Of a DNA stretch of 64,000 bases, positions 46,001-54,526 are shown piece by piece. Source of the DNA: Planctomycetaceae bacterium (lineage in GTDB: Bacteria > Planctomycetota > Planctomycetia > Planctomycetales > Planctomycetaceae); the NCBI GenBank assembly GCA_018699955.1, contig JABISG010000147.1, positions 32,544-96,543 on the forward strand. The letters are read 5' to 3'. Made by a program: the position numbers and the translations under genes. Numbering within the stretch: the stretch's first letter is position 1; every line of letters begins with the position of its first letter. Under the pieces are notes generated by a model. That model did not search any database and was not told the DNA's origin. It worked only from the letters and a program-made list of their open reading frames with translations.

Positions 46001-47641
46001 GCGGCCGAACGGTTGCCGACAGCAATGGCTGCATTTCCGGTTGCAGCGTGCCAACCTGCGCTCGAAGTGCCTGATGGTATGCGGACGGAATGGACGGCGA
46101 TTGATGCGCGGCTGGAAATGTTGCGTGGGCTGATTGAGGTCTGTGGACCCATTACCACATCCGACGTTGCTTCGCGTACTTCGATCACTGCCGAACAAGC
46201 CGCCGCCTCACTCGAAGCCCTTGAAGGTGAAGGCGTGGTGCTACGCGGCCGCTTCACTCCCGATGCGACGACGGACGCGGAAACTCCGCAATCAAGAAGT
46301 CGGCAACCCGAAACCGAATGGTGCCACCGCCGCTTGCTGGCTCGCATTCATCGATTGACGTTGCAAGGGTTGAGAGCACAGATTCAGCCGGTTTCGGTGG
46401 ATGTGTTCGTGCGATTCCTGACGCGGCATCACCGGCTGCTTGCGGCAGATCGACGGACTGGATCGGATGGGTTGTACGACGCCATCGCGATGCTGCAGGG
46501 CATCGACATGCCTGCGATTTGTTGGGAGCGCGACCTGCTGCCGGCCCGCGTCGAGGGATACCGTTCACTGTGGCTCGACGAACTGTGCTTGGCGGGGGAA
46601 ATTGGTTGGAGCCGGTTATTCCCGCCTCGGCGAGATCCCGAACGTAGTAAGCCGATGGCCTCGCTGACCCGCGTCGCACCGCTCTCAGTCTACCTTCGCA
46701 GCGACCTGGCGTGGCTGTCGCCGAATGAACCGTCGCACAATGAAACTCTCGATGACATCCTCAGCAGCCCGGCCCGCGAAGTTCGCGATTTGCTACAACA
46801 GCGCGGAGCCATATTCGCCGGCGATCTGATGGCCGAGACACAGATGTTGCCGGGACAGATCGACGATGTACTCGGTGAACTGGTGACGCGGGGCATGATC
46901 ACGGCCGATGGTTTTGGGGGATTGCGAAAACTGATCGCCAGTGATCGAACATCGGCATCGCGTCGCCGACGCGTGCGGCCCGGCATCACCCGGCAGCGCG
47001 GCGATATTGGCGGCACCGGGCGATGGTCGCTTCGCCAGAAGATGGTGAAGGACGAGGAGCAGGAACCAAAAAACAATGAGACGGTCGAACAATGGGCGTG
47101 GCAGTTATTACGCCGTTGGGGAGTTGTTTTCCGTGATTTGCTGGTACGCGAGCAGGGGACGCCGTCGTGGTTTGAGTTGTTGCGGGTTTACCGGCGGCTG
47201 GAGGCGCGCGGCGAGATTCGTGGCGGCCGATTTGTCAGCGGTGTGGCGGGGGAACAGTTTGCATTGGGTGAAACGATTCGGCATCTGCGCTCACTGCGCG
47301 ACGAAGGTCCGCAGCAGGAATTGGTCTTCCTGTGCGCTGCAGACCCGTTGAATCTCGTGGGAATTCTGACCGATCATCCCCGAGTGCCACGAACGGCATC
47401 GAACCGCGTGGCGTATCTGGATGGAAATCCGGTTGCCGCGTTTCAGAGCGGGGAAGTTGTTTGGCTGAGCGACGTGCCGGAAGAATCGCGGGCGATGATT
47501 GCATCGCGATTGGAAAACCCAGGCGCACCAGTGGCGACCGATTTTGCGCCGAGCGCACCCGAAACAGATAACGGTTCACCGGCCAAACGCACAAACCGTC
47601 GATCCAAACGCCGCGGCATCCCGCGTCCGATTATTTCGTGA
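43082..47641 (+). CDS. lhr: Lhr-type ATP-dependent helicase
   Basis: Large helicase-related proteins unwind DNA or RNA:DNA hybrids 3' to 5' and are linked to DNA repair. I take the ATG at 43082 (MSSFFGFHPI), giving 1519 residues; a TTG lies 12 bases upstream. RecA1 has APTGSGKT (43-50), VSPLRAL, GDTSASKR, TTPESLYL and DEIH (168-171). RecA2 has FVNTRRMAERV and IQRTGRSGH-like FLQRTGRSGH. A winged helix and the Lhr-specific core follow, including ERFFDESGGMQLV and WGLAMRKRFCRSF, then a C-terminal extension of about 500 residues as in Lhr proteins. Residues 611-632 are encoded by repeat sequence and look inserted, just before the HLAAETG helix. Confidence 0.94.
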   Translation: MSSFFGFHPIIAQWFSSRFAAPTEPQQLGWPAIADGENTLIAAPTGSGKTLAAFLACIDRLLKESLEQPLENEFRVIYVSPLRALSNDMHRNLEVPLAEITALAEAEGLSLPPVRVGLRTGDTSASKRASLVRRPPHILVTTPESLYLMLTAEKSRQKLRNVNTIIVDEIHALVRDKRGSHLSLTLERLAALCECPVQRIGLSATQKPIERVAEFLVGGGEESGERREESTIDCQIIDVGHSRKLDLAVEVPPSELGAVCMHEQWDEINARIVELINEHRSTLIFVNTRRMAERVTHQLTELLGEDAVGAHHGSLSTEIRLETERRLKLGELKAVVATASLELGLDVGYIDLVIQIGSPRSIATFLQRTGRSGHSLGLVPKGRLFALTRDELLECMALIRAVHAGRLDVVPIPEAPLDVLAQQIVAEVSAEEWGADDLFALCRKAHPYRNLSRVQFDQTVEFLSEGMTRSTGRGRVYLHHDRVGRRLRPRKGARIAAVTNGGAIPEIASYRVVADPDGTVVGSLDEDFSIESQAGDVFLLGNTSWRILNIRGGDVNVVDAQGAPPSIPFWHGEAPGRTLELSEEISRLRDDLEVLAGETRLVPDTESIDESGATGVTVEQSETRFLQETGFLAHLAAETGTTQSAVSQALHYAAAEKAAIGLLPTQKRIVFERFFDESGGMQLVVHAPFGAAINRAWGLAMRKRFCRSFDFELQATADDDGFILSLGPQHSFPIESLFPMLTPRNARPLLEQAVLAIPMFQIRWRWNVTRALLVLRREFGKKVPPAFQRFRADDLLTSVFPKLTGCQENITGDHQLPDHPLTRQTMDDCLHEALDIDGLERVLADIERGEITLIARDTREPSPFSYELLNSNPYAFLDGGELQDRRARAVSTRRSMTVESVSDLGRLDPEAIAVVRQEAQPPVRSADELHDVLLSRIVLPADELPEGEAFYRELVETKRATMLTLPEGSRFAVAAERLPTAMAAFPVAACQPALEVPDGMRTEWTAIDARLEMLRGLIEVCGPITTSDVASRTSITAEQAAASLEALEGEGVVLRGRFTPDATTDAETPQSRSRQPETEWCHRRLLARIHRLTLQGLRAQIQPVSVDVFVRFLTRHHRLLAADRRTGSDGLYDAIAMLQGIDMPAICWERDLLPARVEGYRSLWLDELCLAGEIGWSRLFPPRRDPERSKPMASLTRVAPLSVYLRSDLAWLSPNEPSHNETLDDILSSPAREVRDLLQQRGAIFAGDLMAETQMLPGQIDDVLGELVTRGMITADGFGGLRKLIASDRTSASRRRRVRPGITRQRGDIGGTGRWSLRQKMVKDEEQEPKNNETVEQWAWQLLRRWGVVFRDLLVREQGTPSWFELLRVYRRLEARGEIRGGRFVSGVAGEQFALGETIRHLRSLRDEGPQQELVFLCAADPLNLVGILTDHPRVPRTASNRVAYLDGNPVAAFQSGEVVWLSDVPEESRAMIASRLENPGAPVATDFAPSAPETDNGSPAKRTNRRSKRRGIPRPIIS
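44914..44976 (+). repeat. repeat sequences inside the lhr reading frame
   Basis: Bases 44914-44930 (GGGTGCCACTGGCGTGA) match the left end of family A. Bases 44944-44976 are identical to the 33-bp family B palindrome found after fae. They keep the frame and encode GATGVTVEQS followed by ETRFLQETGFL (residues 612-632). Confidence 0.88.
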
Positions 47642-47670
47642 GTGCGTAACCGCAAACGTGGATTTGATTC

Positions 47671-48981
47671 TTACAAATAATCGTTGATGACGTTTTCGAG
47701 GTATTCCTGTCGTCCCGATTGAATTCCGTTGGGGGTTCCTTTTTCGAGCATGTACGATTCCAGTTCGGCGAAACTGGCCGCGCCGTTCTCGATTTTCTTG
47801 CCGATTCCGTCGTTGTAACTTGCGTAACGCTCGGCCACGAAATTGTCGAGAACACCGTCGGCGCGAATGGCGGCGGCGATTCGTGTGCCGCGTGCGAATG
47901 CGTCCATGCCGCCGATGTGTGCATGAAACAGGTCAACCGGTTCAAAACTTTCGCGGCGGACTTTGGCATCGAAGTTGGTTCCGCCCGGCGCTAATCCGCC
48001 TTGCTTCAGGATGACCAGCATGCACTGCGTTGTCAGGTAGATGTCGGTGGGGAATTGGTCGGTGTCCCAACCCAACAGCAGATCACCGGTGTTGGCGTCA
48101 ATTGAGCCAAGATAGCCCTGCATGCGGGCGTATTCCAATTCGTGCATCATGGTGTGGCCGGCCAGTGTGGCGTGGTTGGTTTCAATGTTCAGCTTCACCA
48201 CATCTTCCAGACCGTAACTGCGAATGAAGTTCAAACAGGCGGCGGCATCGAAATCGTACTGGTGTTTGGTTGGCTCTTTCGGTTTTGGTTCGAAGAGAAA
48301 CTGTCCGGTGAAGCCGATCGACTTTGCGTGGTCGTTTGCCATGTGCATGAACCGGGCGAGGTGATCCAGTTCGCGTTTCATGTCGGTGTTGTACAGATTG
48401 TGATAGCCTTCGCGGCCGCCCCAGAAGACGTAGTTCTCGCCGCCCAATTCGTGCGTGATTTCAATTGCCTGCTTCACCTGCGCGGCGGCAAACGCAAAGA
48501 CGTCGGCGTTGGGGCTGGTGGCGGCTCCGTGCATGTAGCGTGGATGTGAAAACAAATTCGCCGTCCCCCACAGCAGTTTAATCCCCGTTCGCTGCTGTGC
48601 TTCCTTCAACTTGGAGGCGACCGTGGCAAAGTTCTTTTGCGATTCCGCGAGAGTGGCACCTTCGGGCGCGACGTCGCGGTCGTGAAAGCAATAGAACGGA
48701 GCGCCCAGTTTTTCGATGAACTCGAAGGCCGCATCGACTCGGTTGACTGCATTCTCAACGGATTCGCTGCCGTCATCCCACGGCCGTTGCAAAGTGGCCG
48801 AACCGAACGGGTCGGTCCCGGTTCCTCGAAACGTGTGCCAATAGCAGACGGCGAATCGCAGAAAATCTCGCATGGTCTGTCCCTCAACGATTTCGTCGGG
48901 GTTGTAATGCTTGAATGCCAGCGGATTCTTGCTTGTAGGGCCTTCGTATTCAATCTTGGGGACGTTGGGGAAATGGGCCAT
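47671..48981 (-). CDS. xylA: xylose isomerase
   Basis: XylA interconverts D-xylose and D-xylulose with two divalent metals. The ATG at 48981 (MAHFPNVPKI), preceded by AAGGA, gives 436 residues, the normal class II length; the frame extends to 49239 but without homology. Visible motifs are YCFHDRDVAPEGATL with the catalytic His, ENYVFWGGREGYHNLYNTD, LFEPKPKEPTKHQYD (metal-binding Glu and Lys), LNIETNHATLAGHTMMHE and GSIDANTGDLLLGWDTDQFP. No xylulokinase or transporter gene is near, so it is not in a xylose operon here. It is convergent with lhr. Confidence 0.96.
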   Translation of the reverse strand: MAHFPNVPKIEYEGPTSKNPLAFKHYNPDEIVEGQTMRDFLRFAVCYWHTFRGTGTDPFGSATLQRPWDDGSESVENAVNRVDAAFEFIEKLGAPFYCFHDRDVAPEGATLAESQKNFATVASKLKEAQQRTGIKLLWGTANLFSHPRYMHGAATSPNADVFAFAAAQVKQAIEITHELGGENYVFWGGREGYHNLYNTDMKRELDHLARFMHMANDHAKSIGFTGQFLFEPKPKEPTKHQYDFDAAACLNFIRSYGLEDVVKLNIETNHATLAGHTMMHELEYARMQGYLGSIDANTGDLLLGWDTDQFPTDIYLTTQCMLVILKQGGLAPGGTNFDAKVRRESFEPVDLFHAHIGGMDAFARGTRIAAAIRADGVLDNFVAERYASYNDGIGKKIENGAASFAELESYMLEKGTPNGIQSGRQEYLENVINDYL

Positions 48982-49230
48982 GGTGTTGTCCTTTATCGTT
49001 GGTTCAGCTTCGTTTATGAATCGATTGGAACAGGTGAGTCTAACGGAGTTGGCAGACGGAAAAAAGCGGGTTCCATGCGTAGGATCGCTCCACTGCGCAA
49101 AGCCCTCGCGTCGCGGCGAACTGGATTGGTGAACCGGGTTGGAACTGATCTTGCCTCGGATGCCCATTGTTGCGACACTGCCGCCCCATTTCTTAATGTC
49201 GGCCCACCGATCCGGGTGAATCTTCGCGCC

Positions 49231-49815
49231 ATGCTGCACACGTTCCGCCTTTCAATCATCCTGTTTGCCTGTGTTACGGCGACGGGCTGCGCGCTGCCGC
49301 GGTACGATTGGATTCTGGGACAGGAAGAGGCGGCGAACATCAATAACACGGTGTTCGTTCCCGCCGACAACTTCGAGGCAGTGTGGGAACGGACCGTCGA
49401 TGTCATTCACGACTACCGGTTCCCGATCCGCCGGGAGAACAAGCTCGACGGGATTATTGAGACGGAATACAAAGTCGGCGCCAGTGTGCTCGAACCGTGG
49501 CATCGCGATTCGGTTGGAATTGATGCGCGACTGGTCAGCACGCTGCAATCAATTCGACGCCGAATGTTTGTCAGCGTGACTCCCGCTGACGGCGGGTTTC
49601 TGGTGTCGGTTGAAGCGTTTCAGGAAATTGAAGACGTAGTTGGGCAACCGACCAACACTGCCGGCAGCGCGACGTTTCAGGACAACTCACCGCTGCAGCG
49701 TGAGTTGAGCGTGGTGGGCGAGCGCTCGCGGCCATCCGGCTGGGTTCCGCAGGGACGCGACATTCGTCTCGAACAGGCGACGCTGGCTCGACTGCAGAAA
49801 GCTTTCAGTCGCTGA
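49231..49815 (+). CDS. putative lipoprotein of unknown function
   Basis: The ATG at 49231 (MLHTFRLSII) gives 194 residues with a lipoprotein signal: basic start, hydrophobic 6-16 and lipobox T-A-T-G-C20. The mature part contains a repeated alpha/beta pattern (NFEAVWERTVDVIHDYRFPIRRENKLDGIIETEY) reminiscent of small outer-membrane lipoproteins that precede assembly factors, but I cannot name a family. The frame is open upstream, overlapping xylA, without protein character. It would be processed by Lgt and LspA. Confidence 0.75.
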   Translation: MLHTFRLSIILFACVTATGCALPRYDWILGQEEAANINNTVFVPADNFEAVWERTVDVIHDYRFPIRRENKLDGIIETEYKVGASVLEPWHRDSVGIDARLVSTLQSIRRRMFVSVTPADGGFLVSVEAFQEIEDVVGQPTNTAGSATFQDNSPLQRELSVVGERSRPSGWVPQGRDIRLEQATLARLQKAFSR

Positions 49816-49829
49816 TTTTCGCCGCACGG

Positions 49830-49855
49830 CACTGGCGACACGCCAGTCGCACCCC
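49830..49855. repeat. partial copy of repeat family A
   Basis: CACTGGCGACACGCCAGTCG followed by CACCCC is the right arm of family A with one change, just after the lipoprotein stop codon. CTGGCG-ACA-CGCCAG can form a hairpin. Confidence 0.7.
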
Positions 49856-49942
49856 CGATCAATGGGATTCTGGAGGTGGGGCTGTTTTCTGGTGCATCGC
49901 CCACCCTCACCCTGCTTCATTCGCCTTCGGCTCGGAAGCTAT

Positions 49943-49966
49943 CCCTCTCCCCCACCGGGGAGAGGG
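49943..49966. repeat. 10-bp perfect hairpin
   Basis: CCCTCTCCCC and GGGGAGAGGG pair exactly around CACC. It lies between the convergent lipoprotein and His-rich-protein genes and may act as a terminator or dispersed palindrome. Confidence 0.6.
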
Positions 49967-50006
49967 GTTTGATACTGCCTCTAGCTGGCGCATTTTCTGG
50001 CCGCTG

Positions 50007-50978
50007 TTACTCTTTTTCGGCTGTTTCAGCGGAGTCACTTGCTTCGACTGCTGCCGGGGCTTCGGCGTCCGCGTCGGCTGCCGCCTCGGTTTCGGCAGCG
50101 AACGAATCCGGTTCTGTGAAAACGCCCCCGTCGCTTGCTGCAGAATCTTCGGTTGTTTCTTCGGCTGTCTCACCCTCATCGACTGCGGCGCGATCGTCGC
50201 CGTCGTCGTTTCGATCATTCAGTCGCTCGTGGAGTTCGCGGATTTCGGCATTCAAACGGCGGAATCCGGCTTGGAGTTCTTCGATAGCCCTGTGGACGTC
50301 GTGCATACCGTCATGTTCGGGGTGGTGCTCGCGCTGATCGCGGTCAATCGCCCGCTCCATCTCCTCCGCCTGCTTGCGCAGTTTGTGTGCCAGGTCGCCC
50401 ATGTCGGCCTGTTCGAGATGTTCGATGGCGGCACGAAGATGTTCGAGCTTCTGTGCCGACGCTTCAATGTGATTTCGATGATGCTCATGGTCGCCGTGTT
50501 CGTGTTGATCTGCGTCGTGATGCTCATGATTATGCGCGTGATGGTCGTCGCGGTGTTGATCTTCCAGCCGCTTGGTGACTTCTCTTATTTCATTGTGGAT
50601 GCGTTCCAGTTGGTCACGCTTGCCAGCTTTCTCCAACTCACGGGCATGACCGTGCAGTTCTTCGAGGTGCCGACGTAATTCCTGGTTCTCGCGGTCGCGC
50701 TGGCGGTTTTCTTCGGCCGATTCGCGCCGGCGTTCGCCGCGTTCTCTATCGACAGCGCGTTCGTCTTCACCCCGATGGGCTCTTTCGAGAAGTTCGCGAG
50801 CGTCTCGCCGCAGTCTTTCGGCTTCATCGCGACGGCCGCGTTCTTGAAGTTCGTCAGCTTCCCGGTTGATGGCTTCGGCCCGCTGTCGTACTTCACCTCG
50901 CTGGGCGACCGACGTCGCTCCAAACCAACATAAGGCTCCGGTAATAAAAGCAACGGCAACAACTACGAACTTCGACAT
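50007..50978 (-). CDS. exported coiled-coil protein with histidine-rich segment
   Basis: The ATG at 50978 (MSKFVVVAVAF) gives 323 residues with a hydrophobic N-terminal segment (about 3-22) acting as signal or anchor. Most of the rest is highly charged helix with heptad-like Arg/Glu spacing (about 28-150 and 175-260). A stretch near 145-170 has about twelve His interspersed with Asp and Glu (HHAHNHEHHD and HEHGDHEHH), a likely zinc, nickel or copper sink. The C-terminal 70 residues are acidic and Ala-rich. No family is recognised. Low complexity makes homology searches unreliable. Confidence 0.7.
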   Translation of the reverse strand: MSKFVVVAVAFITGALCWFGATSVAQRGEVRQRAEAINREADELQERGRRDEAERLRRDARELLERAHRGEDERAVDRERGERRRESAEENRQRDRENQELRRHLEELHGHARELEKAGKRDQLERIHNEIREVTKRLEDQHRDDHHAHNHEHHDADQHEHGDHEHHRNHIEASAQKLEHLRAAIEHLEQADMGDLAHKLRKQAEEMERAIDRDQREHHPEHDGMHDVHRAIEELQAGFRRLNAEIRELHERLNDRNDDGDDRAAVDEGETAEETTEDSAASDGGVFTEPDSFAAETEAAADADAEAPAAVEASDSAETAEKE

Positions 50979-51068
50979 AACCAAACTCCCGTTCAATGTG
51001 AGGGTCTTCTGTAACTGGGTCTGACGTTGAATACCACCTACCGCAATAGCAGAATTCCGTTGTCGCTG

Positions 51069-52769
51069 TCAAACGGAATCGGCCTGTGTGTCGCTGTCAT
51101 CCGGTCGGCCGGCGCTGCTGCGGAACAGCATCCAGCACTCCTTCAATCCTAACAACCAGGCCATGAAGAAATAAACCAGAATCGAGGCCAGCAGCGGCAC
51201 AGCGACCTGAAGTACCCGGGGCAACAAGCCATCGCCATCGGGAAATCGGCCGATCGTCCACCAGCAAACGATCGACATGGCCGTTGTGGCCACCGCCGCC
51301 CTCGCAATCACACCGGCGATGCCTCGCCACTCGAATCGGCCGATTCGCTGTTGAATCAGCCACGTCGCGGCGGCCACCTGAATCATCGCGGAGAGCGCCG
51401 TCGCGACAGCCAGTCCGGCACCTCCCAGCGGCCACAGCAGAGCAAAGTTGAGCGCGAGGTTCAGCAGCATCGTCCACAATCCAATTCGTAACGGCGTCAT
51501 TCGATCACCGGCCGCGTAATATCCACGATGGACAATCAGCAGCCCGCAGTACGCCCAGACTCCGCTGGAGTAGGCCGAAATCATCGCCGCGGTTTGTTCG
51601 ACGTCTTGGGAATCAAACGCGCCGCGTTGAAAGAGCAGGGAGGTGATCGGTTCAGACAGAAGGACTAGTCCGGCACTGGCCGGCAGGCCGATGGAGATCA
51701 TGAATCGCAATCCACGTTGCAAGTCGTCGCGGAGCAAATCGAGCCGTCCGCGTTCTGCGTGCCGCGCGAGCAGCGGAAATAACACCGTTCCCAGCGCGAC
51801 GCCGATCATCCCCAGCGGAAACTGATACATCCGCTGCCCGAAGAACAACGCCGAGGCCGTTCCCGATTCGAGAAACTGTATGCCATTCGCATCGGCCGAC
51901 GCGGCAGTCTCGGGCAGTGAGAAGCTCCAGGCGATGAGGCTATCGGACAGCGTATTGATTTGGGTGATCGACAATCCGACGATCACCGGCAACATCGCCT
52001 GGATGATCTCGCGCAATTGCGCATGGGCGCGCGTCCAGCCGGCGGTGTATTCGAAGCCGTGCCGAAACAATGTTGGCGTGAGGGCCGTCACTTGCAGCAG
52101 GCCGCCAACGACCACGCAAGCGGCGACAACATAGATCTGCTCGTTGGCTGTGGTAAACCGCGGGGCGATTGCGACCACGGCGACGATCCACACCAGATTG
52201 AGCAAGACCGGCGACAGAGCCGGTGCGGTGAAGTGACGGAGCGAATGCAACACCGCGCTGATTTGTGCCGCCAGGCAAATCAACAGCAGATATGGCAGCA
52301 TCACGGCTGTCAGTCCGATGAGCAGTTGACCGTCACCGCCGCTGGGCAGCAGCCGGCCGATTCCCCACAACAGTAACTCTCCAATAACGATGAGGACGCA
52401 GAGCGTCACGGCGAGCAGATTGAGGACCGCGCTGGCCAATTTCCAGGCCGACTCGCGACCGGCGCGTTCGAGTTCTCTCACAAACACGGGGAGAAAAGCA
52501 GCCGTCAACGCTCCTTCGCCAAACAGGCGACGTGCAAGATTCGGCACGCGCAAGGCGACGGTAAAGGCATCGAGAATGGCACCGTTACCGAACAAGGCCG
52601 CCATCGCCATGTCGCGCACCAGCCCGAGAATCCTGCTCACCAACGTCAGCAGGGTAACCGTTCGCAGCCCGGCGAAGCCACGCGTGTTTGTTGCGGCTGA
52701 AGAGGCGTCGTCTGGCGATTCGGTTGACACGCGACAATCCGGGGCTGGGGCTGAATGCGGTGTCACCAT
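51069..52769 (-). CDS. murJ: lipid II flippase MurJ (MviN family)
   Basis: MurJ moves the peptidoglycan precursor lipid II across the inner membrane. The ATG at 52769 (MVTPHSAPAP) is preferred over a GTG at 52793; the product has 566 residues. After an N-terminal polar stretch of about 30 residues there are 13-14 membrane segments. Family features are SRILGLVRDMAMAALFG near 45-62 with FTVALRVPNLARRLFGEGALTAAF, and a later PLGMIGVALGTVLFPLLARHA. The presence of MurJ is consistent with a peptidoglycan wall. It is 43 bases downstream of a small hypothetical gene on the same strand. Confidence 0.93.
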   Translation of the reverse strand: MVTPHSAPAPDCRVSTESPDDASSAATNTRGFAGLRTVTLLTLVSRILGLVRDMAMAALFGNGAILDAFTVALRVPNLARRLFGEGALTAAFLPVFVRELERAGRESAWKLASAVLNLLAVTLCVLIVIGELLLWGIGRLLPSGGDGQLLIGLTAVMLPYLLLICLAAQISAVLHSLRHFTAPALSPVLLNLVWIVAVVAIAPRFTTANEQIYVVAACVVVGGLLQVTALTPTLFRHGFEYTAGWTRAHAQLREIIQAMLPVIVGLSITQINTLSDSLIAWSFSLPETAASADANGIQFLESGTASALFFGQRMYQFPLGMIGVALGTVLFPLLARHAERGRLDLLRDDLQRGLRFMISIGLPASAGLVLLSEPITSLLFQRGAFDSQDVEQTAAMISAYSSGVWAYCGLLIVHRGYYAAGDRMTPLRIGLWTMLLNLALNFALLWPLGGAGLAVATALSAMIQVAAATWLIQQRIGRFEWRGIAGVIARAAVATTAMSIVCWWTIGRFPDGDGLLPRVLQVAVPLLASILVYFFMAWLLGLKECWMLFRSSAGRPDDSDTQADSV

Positions 52770-52811
52770 GATGTACGACTTGCGACGTGCCACCGGCCAC
52801 TGAGACGTCGG

Positions 52812-53294
52812 CTATCCAGCGAATGCTTCCTCACGTGGATCAAGTCGCGCTCGGTTAACGTCCAATTGCGACAGGATGTTGACAACGCGATCGAGCGGCA
52901 ACCCCCAATCGATTGCCCAGTTGATGATGTCGAGGTTTTCCCTGTTGGCGTAAACGCGGTCAAGAATTCGGTCGAGCAACAGGTCGCCGGCCACCAACAG
53001 CGAATAGAGTTGGCCGAACTGATTGTCATCGAACTCCTGCCAGCACTGTCGGCCCTTGAGATGTTCCAACCGCTTCTGGCGGCAGTAGGGCAGCCAATGC
53101 ACGCGATACCATTCGCGGATGGCGTGCTGGCCTAAGTCGTGGCCCTGTTTCTGGCTTTCAATCCACTTGTGCCGTTCGGCTTCTCTGATGGCCTCTTCGT
53201 AGAGGCTCAGTGCCGTGACGGACTTGCCATCCAGAGCGCTTCTCATCGGTTGGATGCCTGCTGCCGGAGTTGACTCCCGGGCGACGGTGTCCAT
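52812..53294 (-). CDS. conserved-looking hypothetical protein, 160 aa
   Basis: I do not recognise a family. It is probably soluble and helical, with regions such as SLYEEAIREAERHKWIES (about 30-47), AIREWYRVHWLPYCRQKRLEHL (about 58-79) and a Trp/Asp-rich C-terminal half (WAIDWGLPLDR). The codon use is coding-like and the frame is tightly placed 43 bases before murJ, so it is probably a real first gene of a murJ transcript. An internal ATG at 53246 is an alternative start. Confidence 0.65.
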   Translation of the reverse strand: MDTVARESTPAAGIQPMRSALDGKSVTALSLYEEAIREAERHKWIESQKQGHDLGQHAIREWYRVHWLPYCRQKRLEHLKGRQCWQEFDDNQFGQLYSLLVAGDLLLDRILDRVYANRENLDIINWAIDWGLPLDRVVNILSQLDVNRARLDPREEAFAG

Positions 53295-53453
53295 CGTGGG
53301 ACCGTCAAAAAACCCGATGAGTACAATGCCTCATCCCTGTTTGAACTCACATTCCGGGGACCGTCTATTCGGCGTGTTATAATACCGGTGAAGCATCCCG
53401 GCAATCCCAACTGGCGAACAATTGCCGCACAATTCAAAACTCGCTGCGGTCGC

Positions 53454-54461
53454 TTATTTTGCCGTTCGGCCGCTCAGCCGGACCAGCAGATGTTCGAGTT
53501 GAAGACGTTCGGGCAGGCGGCTGTTTCCTTTCAATCCGCCGTCGATTTCGAGCAGCCAGCTATAAAGTTGTTCGGCCCGTCGTCGCGAGAGTCGGCGAAG
53601 ATATCTTTCCCACTGCGGCAACTCGCGATTGTGTACGCCGGCCTCTATGAGCGCGGTATTCAGCCGTCCGCCGCGTCGCGCCAGTTCGGTTGCGTGGGCC
53701 AGTTTTCGGAAGACGTAACTGATGCCGCCCACAATTTTCAGTGGAGCCTCTCCCGCCGTCAGCAGTTTGTCGAGACAGACGAGTGCCGCCGGCAGATTGC
53801 CGTCGCGCAGCGCGCCGGTCATCGCCCACGTTTGTTCGGCCCTCCATCCGCCCACCAGAGTGCGGACGTCGTCTACCGATATCTGTTGCTGCTTGCCGAC
53901 ATAGGCGGCCAGCTTTTCCAGTTCCTGGGTGAACAGGCCCATGTTGTCGCCGGCCAGTTCCACTAACATGCGGGCCGCGTCGGCACGCAGTGTCTTGCCG
54001 TGTTCGGCAGCGGCGGTGTCGGTCAGCCAGCGAATGAGTTGCGCCCCCTTGAGTTGGTCGCACTCGAGTGTCAGGCCGACCTTTGCGGTGGCCTTGGCCA
54101 GCCGCGTGGTTTTGGGCCACGATTTGACCAGCAGCACCAACACCGATTTCTTCGAGGGCCGTTCAAGGTACTTTTCGAGCCGCCCGCGGTTCCTGGAAAC
54201 GAAATCGTCGGCGTCATTGATGGCAACTAGACGCTGGTCTCCCCACATCGACACGGTTCGCAATTCGTCGGCCACGGTGACGAATTCCACCGCATTACCG
54301 GCGAACTGTACCAGTCCTGCGTCATCGTCCTCGCCGTCAAGCATCGATTCCGTCAGGGCGGTGAAGCCAGCGTGTTTGAGGTACGCATCTTTCCCGCAGA
54401 GAACGGCAATCGGGCCGGCTTCATGTTTTGCCGGCGCATTGAGGTAAGCGGTGACGTGCAT
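53454..54461 (-). CDS. holA: DNA polymerase III subunit delta
   Basis: HolA is the clamp-loader subunit that opens the beta ring. The ATG at 54461 (MHVTAYLNAP) gives 335 residues. Typical segments are GPIAVLCGKDAYLKHAGF at the start (delta binds the clamp through this N-terminal domain), VADELRTVSMWGDQRLVAINDADDF, LVLLVKSWPKTTRL, ALELAGDNMGLFTQELEKLAAYVG and VRTLVGGWRAEQTWAMTGALRDGN. The C-terminal collar domain ends in LEHLLVRL. It follows grpE by 65 bases on the same strand. Confidence 0.88.
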   Translation of the reverse strand: MHVTAYLNAPAKHEAGPIAVLCGKDAYLKHAGFTALTESMLDGEDDDAGLVQFAGNAVEFVTVADELRTVSMWGDQRLVAINDADDFVSRNRGRLEKYLERPSKKSVLVLLVKSWPKTTRLAKATAKVGLTLECDQLKGAQLIRWLTDTAAAEHGKTLRADAARMLVELAGDNMGLFTQELEKLAAYVGKQQQISVDDVRTLVGGWRAEQTWAMTGALRDGNLPAALVCLDKLLTAGEAPLKIVGGISYVFRKLAHATELARRGGRLNTALIEAGVHNRELPQWERYLRRLSRRRAEQLYSWLLEIDGGLKGNSRLPERLQLEHLLVRLSGRTAK

Positions 54462-54526
54462 ACGGCTGAAGGTAGAAGCTTTGCCGCACGGACACAACTC
54501 AACCGGCCCGGAAGATTGTGCGGCGA

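Noticed and set aside
48982..49239. N-terminal extension of xylose isomerase
   Set aside because: Xylose isomerase homology starts at the ATG at 48981, which has a good ribosome-binding site; the upstream part is not conserved in character.
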